DNA of 64,000 nt from Pseudomonadota bacterium (GTDB lineage Bacteria > Pseudomonadota > Gammaproteobacteria > Eutrophobiales > Eutrophobiaceae), in contig JABFGI010000005.1 in NCBI GenBank assembly GCA_013112535.1, positions 1 to 64,000 on the forward strand, written 5' to 3'. The translations under genes were made by a program, and so were the position numbers. The notes under the pieces are model-generated. The model was not told where the DNA came from and made no database searches. It saw only the letters and a list, made by a program, of their open reading frames with translations. Below, in pieces: positions 45,468-55,211 of the stretch. Each line of letters begins with the position of its first letter. Positions within the stretch are counted from its first letter, which is position 1.

Positions 45468-46604
45468 TTATTTTTTGAAATTTAACTCGTAAGTTATTCC
45501 ATCTTCACTTTTTCCTGTTTTACCTCTTTGTGACGAAAAATATAAACGGCTTCCATCTGGAGAAAAAGCGGGCCCGGTAATTTCTGATTTGTCCTGATCA
45601 TAAATTTGCACCAACACATGCGGTTGATGATTATGATCCAGCGCAATGATTTGCATATTGCCGCCATCTTCAGCTATTAATAGTTCGCCTGACGGTGATA
45701 TTTCAATATTATCAACTCCTGTTAACAAGGGTTGATTATAATCCGCCGCGTCATAGACTTTTGATATTAAGCCTGTAGCAATATGATACTGCCATACAAC
45801 ATTATCTTTTTTAGTTGTGAATGAAATTTTACCATCGTGATAAACAATGCCTTCGCCTCCTTTGAAACGCACAGCTTTATCAACCTGATAACGTGTCGGT
45901 TTTGTTTTACCTGAAGGATCTTCTATCTTTCTCCATGACAATACATTTTTGTTTGCCACAGCAACTTCAAGAATGCCTTGCGACAAATCACCTTTATTAT
46001 CTGGTTTGAAACGATATAAACATCCATCTTTAACGTCTTCAGTCATATAGCAATAGTGAGACTTTGGATCGACAGCTACTGCTTCATGATTAAATGAGCC
46101 CATTGCCGCTCTCACTATCGCTTCTTTTTTTCCTCCCGGATCACATTCATAGACTTGTCCTTGATTACCGTTTTCTTCACAAGACAGCCAGCTATTCCAT
46201 GGTGTTTTGCCACCAGCACAATTACGCGATGTATTTTTTAAGATTGAATATGAATCGACTATGTTTCCTTTACTATCAAAATATATAGCACCGACACCGC
46301 CACCTTTATTTTCAACCTCACTATTTGATACATATATCCAGCCATTTCCACCAGTTGAAAAACAGGCACCGCCATCGGGAGCACTATGCCAAAGAAATGA
46401 TTGTTTACTGATAACTGGCTTACTTGACTGGGCAACTATTCGAATAGAACTTCCTGTCGGTATTTCAATATTATGAGCTTTATCAAGATAAAGCTTTTTA
46501 GTTAGTTCCGCTGGATCACATAAACCTAGCCGTGGCATTGCCAGACTTCCTATGCCAAGCATAGCGTATTGAATAAATTGACGGCGGGAGGTAGCTGAAT
46601 TCAT
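45468..46604 (-). CDS. PhoX-type phosphatase, Tat-exported (DUF839)
   Basis: 378 residues. Twin-arginine signal SRRQFIQYAMLGIG at the N-terminus, so the protein is folded with its metals before export. The DUF839/PhoX beta-propeller is recognised from TPWNSWLSCEENG, GSFNHEAVAVDPKSHYCYMT and GDNIEISPSGELLIAEDGG-like segments. PhoX enzymes are Ca/Fe-dependent alkaline phosphatases. It is shorter than classical PhoX (about 600 or more), so it belongs to the small subfamily whose activity is less certain. Monocistronic; the next gene starts 47 bp away in the same direction. Confidence 0.85.
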   Translation of the reverse strand: MNSATSRRQFIQYAMLGIGSLAMPRLGLCDPAELTKKLYLDKAHNIEIPTGSSIRIVAQSSKPVISKQSFLWHSAPDGGACFSTGGNGWIYVSNSEVENKGGGVGAIYFDSKGNIVDSYSILKNTSRNCAGGKTPWNSWLSCEENGNQGQVYECDPGGKKEAIVRAAMGSFNHEAVAVDPKSHYCYMTEDVKDGCLYRFKPDNKGDLSQGILEVAVANKNVLSWRKIEDPSGKTKPTRYQVDKAVRFKGGEGIVYHDGKISFTTKKDNVVWQYHIATGLISKVYDAADYNQPLLTGVDNIEISPSGELLIAEDGGNMQIIALDHNHQPHVLVQIYDQDKSEITGPAFSPDGSRLYFSSQRGKTGKSEDGITYELNFKK

Positions 46605-46650
46605 GCCGCTAAGTTTATATGATTTTTCTGATGTTTTTTATGACAAGGAT

Positions 46651-48270
46651 TTAATAATCCGGACTATACATGTGGTCACGAATATTTTGTTCCAGATTTT
46701 TGGGTCGTTTTGCTTTTGTAATACCCGTTTTGTAGGCATTTTCCGCGACTGCAAGTGCAATATTATAAGAAACCTCGCGAATATTACTAAGTGGCGGATA
46801 AATCATTCCTTTGTCCAAATCATTTTGGCTAACTTGATCGGCTAATGTTCGTGCCGCAACAAAAAACATATCTTCTGTAATGCTTAAAGATTCACTAACA
46901 ATAGTACCTAAACCGATTCCAGGAAAGATATAAACATTATTTCCCTGACCTGGTGTATAGATCTCACCGTTATATTCAACTGGCGGGAAAGGGCTGCCAC
47001 TGGCAAAAATAACTTTACCATTACTCCATTCATATGCTTCCATAGCCGTACATTCTGCACGCGACGTAGGATTGGATAAGGCAAATATTGTTGGACGTTT
47101 GTTTGCATTCGACATTGCTTCTATAACACTACGATTAAAAGTATTTGGTGCGCCGGTAGCGCCGATTAGCACTTGCGGCCTTATTTCTTTAATCGCGTCA
47201 ACAAATCCCAGAGGTTCATGTTCATGCATATAAGGCTCGTTGTGTGGCAATAGATTTTTTCGGTCTTTTACAAGCAAACCTTCAATATCAACAAACCATA
47301 AACGTTTTCTTGCTTCGTTTTCTGATAACCCCTCTCGCTGTAAAGCGTGACACAATAAATCAGCAATGCCTGTTGCTGCTGATCCCGCACCCAGAAACAT
47401 GATCCTCATATCTTTAAAGTTTAAACCCGAAATTCGAGTACTGGCGTAGACTCCAGCCAAAGCAACTCCGGCTGTACCTTGTATATCATCATTAAAACAG
47501 AGTTGTTTATGTCGATATTTATTTAACAAGGCATAGGCATTGGGTGTCAGAAAATCTTCAAATTGTATTAATGCTTTAGGAAAAACTTCATCAACTGCCT
47601 GCATGAATTCATCGACCAATTCATAGTAAGCATCTCCTGTTAACCTTGTTTGCGTCAAACCCAGATAAAAAGGATCGTGAAGATACTCAACATTATTAGT
47701 ACCAACATCCAGCATAATAGGTAAGCATTGTTGCGGCGGAATACCGGCACAGGAAACATACAAAGCCAACTTGCCTATCGGGATACCGATGCCGTTCGCT
47801 CCCAGATCACCCAGTCCTAATATACGTTCGCCATCTGTCACTACAATAACCTTGATATCTTTATATGGCCAGTTTTCCAATACTCCTTTAATTTCACCTT
47901 TGTCTTCAGCAGTAATATACATACCACGAGGCCGACGGAACATGTGTGCATATTCTTTACAAGCCTGGCCAACTGTTGGTGTATAGATTAAAGGCATCAC
48001 TTCTTCGATATGATCAATAACCAGTTTATAAAATAACCGTTCATTTCTTGCCTGTAATGCTGTCAGGAAAATATATTTATCAATATCATCTTTCTTTCGT
48101 CGCAAATTTTTGATTGTTCTTTCTGCCTGAATTTCAGGAGAAACAATTCTTGGCGGAAGAAGCCCGCGCAACTTGTGGTATTCACGTTCTTCTTTGGTAA
48201 ATGCAGTACCTTTATTGGTCGAAGCGCTGTTAAGCGCCAAAAATCCTGTTAAAGGCTTTTTCTTATTCAT
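46651..48270 (-). CDS. maeA: NAD-dependent malic enzyme
   Basis: 539 residues, the length of the large eukaryote-like malic enzymes (E. coli MaeA 565). It decarboxylates malate to pyruvate. Catalytic segments are MPLIYTPTVGQACKEYAH, VVTDGERILGLGDLGANGIG, FEDFLTPNAYALLNKYRHKQ, NDDIQGTAGVALAG and the NAD site FLGAGSAATGIADLL. The cofactor (NAD versus NADP) is taken from family membership. Confidence 0.95.
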   Translation of the reverse strand: MNKKKPLTGFLALNSASTNKGTAFTKEEREYHKLRGLLPPRIVSPEIQAERTIKNLRRKKDDIDKYIFLTALQARNERLFYKLVIDHIEEVMPLIYTPTVGQACKEYAHMFRRPRGMYITAEDKGEIKGVLENWPYKDIKVIVVTDGERILGLGDLGANGIGIPIGKLALYVSCAGIPPQQCLPIMLDVGTNNVEYLHDPFYLGLTQTRLTGDAYYELVDEFMQAVDEVFPKALIQFEDFLTPNAYALLNKYRHKQLCFNDDIQGTAGVALAGVYASTRISGLNFKDMRIMFLGAGSAATGIADLLCHALQREGLSENEARKRLWFVDIEGLLVKDRKNLLPHNEPYMHEHEPLGFVDAIKEIRPQVLIGATGAPNTFNRSVIEAMSNANKRPTIFALSNPTSRAECTAMEAYEWSNGKVIFASGSPFPPVEYNGEIYTPGQGNNVYIFPGIGLGTIVSESLSITEDMFFVAARTLADQVSQNDLDKGMIYPPLSNIREVSYNIALAVAENAYKTGITKAKRPKNLEQNIRDHMYSPDY

Positions 48271-48287
48271 AAGAAATTATGAATAAC

Positions 48288-48704
48288 TTACATTTCAGGA
48301 AAATTTTCAGCATGCTTTTCTATCCATTCCTTTGCCGCTTCTTCACTGTCCAGCTGGCGCCCTTCTTCATGCAGTACCTCATTGCGATAATGTTCAATAT
48401 GACAGATTTGTTCAATCATACGCAGCAAAAACAATTTATCTTTACTAACGATAAATTCGACACCGACTTCATACAAGTTATGATTTGGTTTGCACCAGAC
48501 TGCTACGCCACTAATTTCGAATGAAGGATCAATGCACGCGATAGTCATCTTTACCGAACTGCCTTTATCTACAGGTTCGGAACAAAGACAACTAACACCA
48601 CCAAAACTGACATTGTTCAACGTATTTGTCCCAGGGTTTATATCGCCACCTTGCTGTACTAATTGAACAGGGATGCTGGATGGATGACGAATAAACTCTC
48701 TCAT
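48288..48704 (-). CDS. PilZ domain protein
   Basis: 138 residues. The c-di-GMP-binding signature is present: REFIRHPS (RxxxR) at the very start and NVSFGGVSCLC (D/NxSxxG) near 28-38, followed by the beta-barrel VAVWCKPNHNLYEVGVEFIV. It is a single-domain protein, so an effector acting on a partner, perhaps the pilus motors encoded upstream (pilT cluster). The GGDEF protein in this window could supply c-di-GMP. Confidence 0.88.
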   Translation of the reverse strand: MREFIRHPSSIPVQLVQQGGDINPGTNTLNNVSFGGVSCLCSEPVDKGSSVKMTIACIDPSFEISGVAVWCKPNHNLYEVGVEFIVSKDKLFLLRMIEQICHIEHYRNEVLHEEGRQLDSEEAAKEWIEKHAENFPEM

Positions 48705-48763
48705 TTATTTCTCCAATTATCCTTAATACGTATATCGGCAATAATTTCACATTATTAAATAAA

Positions 48764-48785
48764 AAAAGGCCATAAATGGCCTTTT
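48764..48785 (-). terminator. Rho-independent terminator after pilT cluster
   Basis: Stem AAAAGGCCAT / ATGGCCTTTT with an AA loop; on the minus strand a T run follows. It lies about 105 bp after the last PilT-like gene. Confidence 0.88.
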
Positions 48786-48889
48786 AATTAAACAATAGTA
48801 TTCGCAAACGGCAATTACAAGTTTCCCTAATAATGATATCTCACAATTAATCCAGTACAGTCGTTTTAGTTATAGTTAAGAGTGGTTAA

Positions 48890-49945
48890 TTAACCAAAGC
48901 TAATCTTATTTTCCAGGTTGGTTCTTGAATCCGCATTATTTAATGCTTCTTCCAGTTCTATACGACCTTCTTTATATAAGTTAAACAGTGCTGCATCAAA
49001 AGTTTGCATGCCTCTTTGACCACTCTCTGCCATTGCAACTTTAAGTTCATCAATATCACCTTTAAGAATCAACTCCTGTATATGCGGTGTATTAATTAAA
49101 ATCTCGATTGCTGCACAACGTTTACCATCAACAGCTAAGACCAATCGTTGCGAAATAACAGCTCGAATGTTCAAAGATAAATCCATAAATAACTGCTTAT
49201 GCATATCTTGAGGAAACATATTAATCACACGTTCCATTGCCTGGTTAGCATTGTTCGCATGTAATGTCGAAATCGCGAGGTGACCCGTATTAGCTAATTC
49301 AAGCGCCGCTTCCATGGTTTCACGATCTCGAATTTCACCAATCAAAATAACATCGGGCGCTTCACGTAATGATGCTTTTAGAGCGTTTGCATAAGAATGA
49401 GTATCGACACCGACTTCGCGCTGATTAACAATGGCTTTAAGATTCGGATGACTAAATTCGACGGGATCTTCAATCGTTAAAATATGTCCTGCCATATTCT
49501 CATTTCGATGATTAATCATTGCCGCCAATGTTGTCGATTTACCGGAACCTGTTGCACCAACCATTAAAATAAGGCCGCGCTTATTCATGATTAACTCTTC
49601 TAATATGTCGGGAACACCAAGCTGACTAACTGTTGGAATTTCATTTGGAATGCGGCGTAGTACCATACCAATATCACCACGCTGACGAAACACATTAACT
49701 CGAAAGCGAGCTTTATCTTCCAATGCAATAGCAAAATCACATTCCATTCTTTCTTCGAACTCTGAGATCTGTTTATCATTCATAATGCCATAGGCTGCGG
49801 CTTTGGTGAGTTCGCTTGTTAATACGGTCTTACCGACCGAACTTGCCTTACCTTCCATTTTTATTTTGACTGGCGAATTGACCGTCAGAAAAATATCAGA
49901 CGCATCTTTTTCAACCATGAGTTTGAGATAAGGTGTGATATCCAT
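48890..49945 (-). CDS. third PilT/PilU-family ATPase
   Basis: 351 residues, the third member of the cluster. Walker A is GATGSGKSTTLAAM and Walker B DVILIGEIRDRETME, with the His box STLHANNANQAMERV; it has no AIRNLIRE element. It is closest in style to PilU, but without the acidic C-terminal tail. It likely modulates pilus retraction or drives twitching together with the other two. It follows the PilU-like gene after a 60 bp gap. Confidence 0.9.
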   Translation of the reverse strand: MDITPYLKLMVEKDASDIFLTVNSPVKIKMEGKASSVGKTVLTSELTKAAAYGIMNDKQISEFEERMECDFAIALEDKARFRVNVFRQRGDIGMVLRRIPNEIPTVSQLGVPDILEELIMNKRGLILMVGATGSGKSTTLAAMINHRNENMAGHILTIEDPVEFSHPNLKAIVNQREVGVDTHSYANALKASLREAPDVILIGEIRDRETMEAALELANTGHLAISTLHANNANQAMERVINMFPQDMHKQLFMDLSLNIRAVISQRLVLAVDGKRCAAIEILINTPHIQELILKGDIDELKVAMAESGQRGMQTFDAALFNLYKEGRIELEEALNNADSRTNLENKISFG

Positions 49946-50005
49946 ACTTATAAAATACCGTTTATTATTTCTTTAATTTAATTTTTCAAGTGAAGAAATG
50001 ACTGA

Positions 50006-51172
50006 TTAGCGCATCATTCCGGATTCTTCTTCAGATTCTTCAAGGCTAAGATGATCCAAACCACCCAAGGCATCTTTTCCTTTTGCTTCCTTGCCTTCAA
50101 GTTTGATACGTAATCGTAATTCGTTCATTGAGTCAGCAGAACGTAAGGCATCTTCCAGCGTAATCTTATCCGCTTCGTACAAATCAAATAATGCCTGATC
50201 AAAGGTTTTCATGCCTAATTCATTTGACTTGGCCATGATTGCCTTAATTTCATGCACCTCACCTTTCAGAATCAAATCTGATATCAAGGGTGAATTTAAA
50301 AGAATTTCAATAGCCGCAGCACGGCCTTTTCCATCAACCGTTTTTAACAAGCGCTGCGAAATAACTGCCTTAAGATTTAGAGATAAATCCATTAACAATT
50401 GCATTTTACGTTCTTCGGGGAAGAAGTTAATAATACGATCCAGTGCCTGATTAGAACTGTTTGCGTGCAAGGTTGCCATTGCCAGGTGTCCCGTTTCTGC
50501 AAAGGCGATACCAAACTCCATGGTTTCCCTGTCACGAATTTCACCAAGTAAAATAACATCCGGTGCCTGACGCAATGTATTCTTTAATGCAATTTCCCAG
50601 TCATCACAATCAACGCCAACTTCACGCTGCATAATCACGCAATTTTTATGAGGGTGAACATACTCAATTGGATCTTCAATCGTAATAATATGACCATAGG
50701 TATTAGCATTTCGATAATCGATCATGGCGGCTAAGGACGTTGATTTACCAGAACCTGTACCACCCACCATAATAACCAAACCGTTCTTGGTCATAACAAC
50801 GTCTTTTAATACTTCAGGTAAACCTAATTTATCGAGATTCGGGACATCAGTTTCGATGACACGCAAAACCAGACCACAAAAACTTTGTTGAATATACGCA
50901 TTGGCACGGAAGCGACCAATGCCCACTGGGGCAACAGCAAAATTACATTCTTTTGTTGCTTCATATTCTTTAAGTTGCTTATCGTTCATAACCGCATAAG
51001 CAAGTGCTTTAGTATTATCTGGAGTGAGTTCAGTTTTTGAAACTGGCGTCATCTTGCCATGTATTTTCATCGCTGGCGGGAAACCAACAGTGATGAATAA
51101 ATCGGAAGCGCCTTTCTCAATCATAAGTTTGAGAAGATCACGCATAAATTTTATCGCCTGTTCTCTTTCCAT
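50006..51172 (-). CDS. pilU: PilU-like twitching ATPase
   Basis: 388 residues, matching PilU of Pseudomonas (382) including a charged C-terminal tail (LDHLSLEESEEESGMMR). Walker A is GGTGSGKSTSLAAM, the Walker B region DVILLGEIRDRETMEF, and the His box ATLHANSSNQALDRI. PilU is the PilT-dependent accessory retraction motor. The N-terminal helix and the family start MEREQAIKFMRDLLKLMIEK look standard. It begins 40 bp after pilT. Confidence 0.93.
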   Translation of the reverse strand: MEREQAIKFMRDLLKLMIEKGASDLFITVGFPPAMKIHGKMTPVSKTELTPDNTKALAYAVMNDKQLKEYEATKECNFAVAPVGIGRFRANAYIQQSFCGLVLRVIETDVPNLDKLGLPEVLKDVVMTKNGLVIMVGGTGSGKSTSLAAMIDYRNANTYGHIITIEDPIEYVHPHKNCVIMQREVGVDCDDWEIALKNTLRQAPDVILLGEIRDRETMEFGIAFAETGHLAMATLHANSSNQALDRIINFFPEERKMQLLMDLSLNLKAVISQRLLKTVDGKGRAAAIEILLNSPLISDLILKGEVHEIKAIMAKSNELGMKTFDQALFDLYEADKITLEDALRSADSMNELRLRIKLEGKEAKGKDALGGLDHLSLEESEEESGMMR

Positions 51173-51212
51173 CTAACCCTCTCCCCGTTCAGGAATTAGT
51201 ATCCAGCAAATC

Positions 51213-52247
51213 CTAGAAGTTATCTTTGTTTGCTGCTTTTGACATTGCCTCTTGACGCGTCACCTTATTCTTCTGCACTAGTTGTTGCAGATCTTGATCC
51301 AATGTTTTCATACCAAACTGTTGACCGGTTTGAATTGCTGAATACATTTGTGCAATTTTATTTTCACGAATCAGGTTACGAATAGCCGGCGTACCAATCA
51401 TAATTTCGTGAGCAGCGATTCGGCCACCGCCTTGTTTCTTTAACAGGGTCTGTGAAATAACAGCTTTCAATGATTCCGACAACATCGCACGTACCATATC
51501 TTTTTCTTCAGCCGGGAATACGTCAACAACACGGTCAATGGTTTTTGCAGCAGAACTGGTATGTAATGTACCGAAAACCAGGTGACCTGTTTCTGCTGCT
51601 GATAACGCCAAACGAATGGTTTCCAAATCCCGCATTTCGCCGACAAGAATAACATCAGGATCTTCTCGAAGCGCTGAACGCAATGCTTCGTTAAATCCAA
51701 GCGTGTCTCGGTGGACCTCACGCTGGTTGATCAAACATTTTTTACTTTTGTGTACAAATTCGATCGGATCTTCAACAGTAAGTATGTGTCCATACTCACT
51801 GTCATTTTTATGATTCACCATCGCTGCCAGTGTTGTAGATTTACCTGAACCGGTAGGCCCGGTAACCAGAACTACGCCACGAGGATAATCAGAAATCTCT
51901 TCAAATATTTTCGGTGCACCAAGTTGTTCAAGAGACAGAATTTCAGAAGGAATGGTTCGAAATACAGCGCCGGCACCGCGATTTTGGTTAAATGCATTGA
52001 CACGAAAACGTGCCAAGCCTGGAATTTCAAAGGAAAAGTCACATTCCAGAAATTCTTCATAATCCTTTCGTTGTTTATCGTTCATGATGTCATACACCAT
52101 GTCATGAACATCTTTATGATCCATAGTTGGGACGTTAATCCGGCGCATATCACCGTCAACACGTATCATTGGTGGCTCACCTGCAGATAGATGCAAATCC
52201 GAACTACCATTTTTAACACCGAAGGCTAAAAGTTCACCAATATCCAT
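51213..52247 (-). CDS. pilT: type IV pilus retraction ATPase PilT
   Basis: 344 residues (Pseudomonas PilT 344). Walker A is GPTGSGKSTTLAAM, the Asp box EDPIEFVH, Walker B DVILVGEMRDLETI and the His box GTLHTSSAAKTIDRV. The retraction-essential AIRNLIRE motif (about 290) is exact, which separates it from the two following paralogues. It powers pilus retraction for twitching and DNA uptake. First gene of a three-gene cluster, divergent from yggS; the 177 bp between should hold the promoters. Confidence 0.97.
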   Translation of the reverse strand: MDIGELLAFGVKNGSSDLHLSAGEPPMIRVDGDMRRINVPTMDHKDVHDMVYDIMNDKQRKDYEEFLECDFSFEIPGLARFRVNAFNQNRGAGAVFRTIPSEILSLEQLGAPKIFEEISDYPRGVVLVTGPTGSGKSTTLAAMVNHKNDSEYGHILTVEDPIEFVHKSKKCLINQREVHRDTLGFNEALRSALREDPDVILVGEMRDLETIRLALSAAETGHLVFGTLHTSSAAKTIDRVVDVFPAEEKDMVRAMLSESLKAVISQTLLKKQGGGRIAAHEIMIGTPAIRNLIRENKIAQMYSAIQTGQQFGMKTLDQDLQQLVQKNKVTRQEAMSKAANKDNF

Positions 52248-52424
52248 TTATCTCTCCCACTTAGGTAATGACATAGTTAACTATGCATGTTGCAATATTA
52301 TTCTATTTTTTTTCTTGCAAAGCGGGCAGACTCGATAAACCGTAAATTTCGTTCATTCTGCCGCGCATATTGTTGTTAATATTACTGATATTTTAAATTA
52401 TAGACTACCCTAATAGCTCATTTT

Positions 52425-53117
52425 ATGAAAATCACAGCTAATCTGGACCAAATCCACAATGAGATAAGCTCCGCTGAGAAGCAATTTCAGCGTAAGCAAG
52501 GCTCTGTTTGCCTATTAGCGGTTAGTAAAACACGTACAGTTGACGAAATAATGACTGCTTTTAATTCTGGTCAACGTCATTTTGGTGAAAATTATTGTCA
52601 GGAAGCCGTTGAAAAAATAGATGCCTTGAAACAACCAGACATTGTCTGGCATTTCATCGGCCCGGTTCAGTCAAATAAGACCAGTTTGATTGCACGATAT
52701 TTTGATTGGGTACATACCGTTGATCGAATCAAAATTGCCCGGAGACTGGAAGAAAGCCGCCCCGAGAATGCTGCGCCGCTTAATATATGCATCCAGATTA
52801 ACATCAGTGGCGAAGAGAGCAAATCAGGCATAGCCATCGATGAAACTGAAAGCTTCATTAACGAACTGGAACAATTTAAACGACTTAAGGTGCGTGGTTT
52901 AATGGCCTTACCGGCACCTACCGACAACTTTGATAAACAAAGAGCAGCATTTTCGCAACTAAATAATAAGTTACGTAGGCTAAATAAGGCAAACCCTGAT
53001 CTGGATACATTATCCATAGGAACAAGCCAGGATATGCACGCAGCTATTGCTGAAGGCGCAACTATCGTACGTATCGGTACTGCCATTTTTGGTCCACGTA
53101 ATTACGTGAAGCAATAA
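52425..53117 (+). CDS. yggS: YggS/PROSC family PLP homeostasis protein
   Basis: 230 residues. It is a PLP-binding alanine-racemase-like barrel without racemase activity. The PLP lysine is in CLLAVSKTRTVDE, and QRHFGENYCQEA and WHFIGPVQSNKT follow. The phosphate-binding loop usually written GMSxDM reads GTSQDMHAAI here. The yggS-proC-yggT-yggU order next to pilT is the standard gammaproteobacterial cluster. Confidence 0.94.
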   Translation: MKITANLDQIHNEISSAEKQFQRKQGSVCLLAVSKTRTVDEIMTAFNSGQRHFGENYCQEAVEKIDALKQPDIVWHFIGPVQSNKTSLIARYFDWVHTVDRIKIARRLEESRPENAAPLNICIQINISGEESKSGIAIDETESFINELEQFKRLKVRGLMALPAPTDNFDKQRAAFSQLNNKLRRLNKANPDLDTLSIGTSQDMHAAIAEGATIVRIGTAIFGPRNYVKQ

Positions 53118-53246
53118 GCAGTAAAGAACCAAAAATAATGACATGCTAGAAATATTTAGATTTACCCTTGAATAGAGAGAGGTATGCCCTGATATTTTGT
53201 TTATAGACCGTTATACTTTTCAATTTAAATACTTCATTAACTAAAT

Positions 53247-54071
53247 ATGGAAAATTCTACAATTGCGTTTATTGGTTGCGGCAATATGTCCCGTAGTTTG
53301 ATTGGCGGGCTCATTGCTAATGGCGTTAAACAGGAAAAACTGATTGCTACTGACATGGATAGCGAACAACGTGATGCCATTGCCAAACAATTTAACATTG
53401 CAACAATGGCAGATAATAATGAAGCTGTAGATAAAGCTGATGTCATACTGATCGCCGTCAAACCACAAGTCATGCATAGCGTAATTAATGAAATTGCCGA
53501 CTCAGTCAAAGACACTTCTAAACTAATTATCTCTATTGCAGCCGGTGTAAGACTGGAATCAATATCAGGGTGGTTGGGTAATACTGCTGCCGTCGTTAGA
53601 GTCATGCCTAACACGCCTGCATTAATACAGGCTGGCGCTGCTGCCTTATATGCTAATGAACATACTTCTGAAACACAGAAGAATATTGCTGAAGCAATGA
53701 TGCGTTCTGTTGGATCAGCAATCTGGCTAGATAGCGAAGAACAAATGGATGCAGTAACAGCATTATCGGGTAGTGGTCCTGCCTATTTTTTCTACTTCAT
53801 GGAAGCAATGGAAAAAGCAGCAATAGACATGGGCTTAAGCGAGGAACACGCAAGGTTATTAACAATAGAAACCGCCGTCGGGGCATCGAAAATGGCGCTA
53901 TTGTCATCATACGATCCGGCAGAATTACGACAGCAAGTCACTTCGCCTGGAGGTACAACAGAGCAGGCGATAAACTCGCTGACACAAGGCAAACTTGACG
54001 AGCTTGTTCAAAACGCAATGGAAGCAGCAAAGCAACGTTCCATTGAACTATCAAAAGAATTCGGGAAATAA
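53247..54071 (+). CDS. proC: pyrroline-5-carboxylate reductase
   Basis: 274 residues. The final step of proline synthesis. NADP-binding motif IAFIGCGNMSRSLIGGL is at the N-terminus. VIRVMPNTPALI and the C-terminal signature TALSGSGPAYFFYFMEAM and VTSPGGTTEQAI complete the fold. The gene starts about 130 bp after yggS, so it may have its own promoter, and it ends 3 bp before yggT. Confidence 0.97.
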   Translation: MENSTIAFIGCGNMSRSLIGGLIANGVKQEKLIATDMDSEQRDAIAKQFNIATMADNNEAVDKADVILIAVKPQVMHSVINEIADSVKDTSKLIISIAAGVRLESISGWLGNTAAVVRVMPNTPALIQAGAAALYANEHTSETQKNIAEAMMRSVGSAIWLDSEEQMDAVTALSGSGPAYFFYFMEAMEKAAIDMGLSEEHARLLTIETAVGASKMALLSSYDPAELRQQVTSPGGTTEQAINSLTQGKLDELVQNAMEAAKQRSIELSKEFGK

Positions 54072-54074
54072 AAT

Positions 54075-54656
54075 ATGGGTGGTGGTTACTTTACACAAGC
54101 GGGTGTTTTTTTAATCGAGATTGTTTTCGGCCTTTATATTCTCGCTGTTTTACTCCGTTTCTTATTAGCCAGAGTTCGCGCTGATTTTTATAACCCACTC
54201 TCTCAATTTATCGTTAAGATAACCAACCCGGCGATTAAACCATTGCGACGATTAATTCCCGGGTATTATGGAATCGATTGGCCATCAATAATATTGTTAT
54301 TACTTGTACAAGCTATAGAAATCATTTTAATTTCGTGGATTACCAGAAATTATATCCCTGCGCCTATGGGTTTATTCGTATTAACCTTTGCTTACTTATT
54401 AAAAGAAATTATCTATGTTTATCTGTTTATTATCATTATTCAGGTTGTTATTAGCTGGGTGAACCCCGGTGCATACAACCCGGCAACGGTTATTATGTAT
54501 CAGCTCAGCGAGCCCATATTAAAACCCGCACGCCGGTTATTGCCACCAGCGGGTGGCTTCGATTTTTCACCGTTGGTTGTGCTTATCCTTTTACAATTAT
54601 CAATTATACTTCTAGTCTCCCCCATAATGGATTTAGGTTTAAGACTTTCAGTATAA
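54075..54656 (+). CDS. yggT: YggT family integral membrane protein
   Basis: 193 residues. Two repeats of the YggT unit, each with paired transmembrane helices: FNPLSQFIVKITNP-like (here YNPLSQFIVKITNPAIKPLR) and YQLSEPILKPARRLLPP. The function is unclear; linked to osmotic or K+ homeostasis in other bacteria. 3 bp after proC and 3 bp before yggU, clearly one operon. Confidence 0.93.
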   Translation: MGGGYFTQAGVFLIEIVFGLYILAVLLRFLLARVRADFYNPLSQFIVKITNPAIKPLRRLIPGYYGIDWPSIILLLLVQAIEIILISWITRNYIPAPMGLFVLTFAYLLKEIIYVYLFIIIIQVVISWVNPGAYNPATVIMYQLSEPILKPARRLLPPAGGFDFSPLVVLILLQLSIILLVSPIMDLGLRLSV

Positions 54657-54659
54657 ACA

Positions 54660-54950
54660 ATGTCTTTCTATGACTGGCAAGACAAAAACTTGCTGCTGAA
54701 GCTCCACGTACAACCCCGCGCAAAAGAAAATAGTATCGTTGGTATTTATAACGATAATTTAAAACTGAAAATCAAATCACCACCGGTTGAAAACAAAGCA
54801 AATAAAGAAATCGCTTCTTATCTTGCTAAAGAATTTAGTGTTACAAAAAGTAATGTTGAATTAATAAGCGGGCAATTGAATAGAGATAAAAAGTTTTTGG
54901 TTAAGGGAGTGAATGTTTTGCCGGAGTGGTTTAAAGATCTGACAGAGTAA
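54660..54950 (+). CDS. yggU: DUF167 protein YggU
   Basis: 96 residues, matching the DUF167 family (about 96-100). LKLHVQPRAKENSIVGIY is followed by LKIKSPPVENKANKEIASYL, the diagnostic motif. Function unknown. Last gene of the yggS-proC-yggT-yggU group. Repeat-rich DNA begins immediately downstream. Confidence 0.93.
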   Translation: MSFYDWQDKNLLLKLHVQPRAKENSIVGIYNDNLKLKIKSPPVENKANKEIASYLAKEFSVTKSNVELISGQLNRDKKFLVKGVNVLPEWFKDLTE

Positions 54951-54981
54951 ATTTGATGCTTTTCAACTTCGTTAAAGATTT

Positions 54982-55045
54982 GTTTCGCTTGATAGCGAGT
55001 CACTTCTTTTTGCGTGGCCAAAAAGAACTAACGAAGAAAAAGGCC
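54982..55045. repeat. dispersed repeat C, copy 2 (inverted)
   Basis: Complement nearly identical to 41411-41473, with the same TTCTTTTT...AAAAAGAA hairpin. Confidence 0.85.
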
Positions 55046-55094
55046 ACCCGAAATGTCATGGCCTACGGCTTCCTTCGGAAGTGAGTAATAACAA

Positions 55095-55159
55095 GGGTCG
55101 CGCATAGGATTCGTCCATGAACCAATCCGCTCAATTGTGCATCCCTGCACAATTGCCCC
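55095..55159. repeat. repeat D, left copy
   Basis: From GGGTCGCGCATA to GCACAATTGCCCC. It carries the palindrome CAATTGTGC-ATCCCT-GCACAATTG and matches the complement of 55806-55869 closely, so the two copies flank the membrane gene in inverted orientation. Confidence 0.8.
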
Positions 55160-55211
55160 TCGTTATTACTCACTTCCTCAGCATGACAAAACGGGAATTA
55201 AACATCTCAAT

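Noticed and set aside
48890..52247. Possibility that the three PilT genes are an assembly duplication
   Set aside because: The three differ in length, motifs and sequence throughout, so they are true paralogues.
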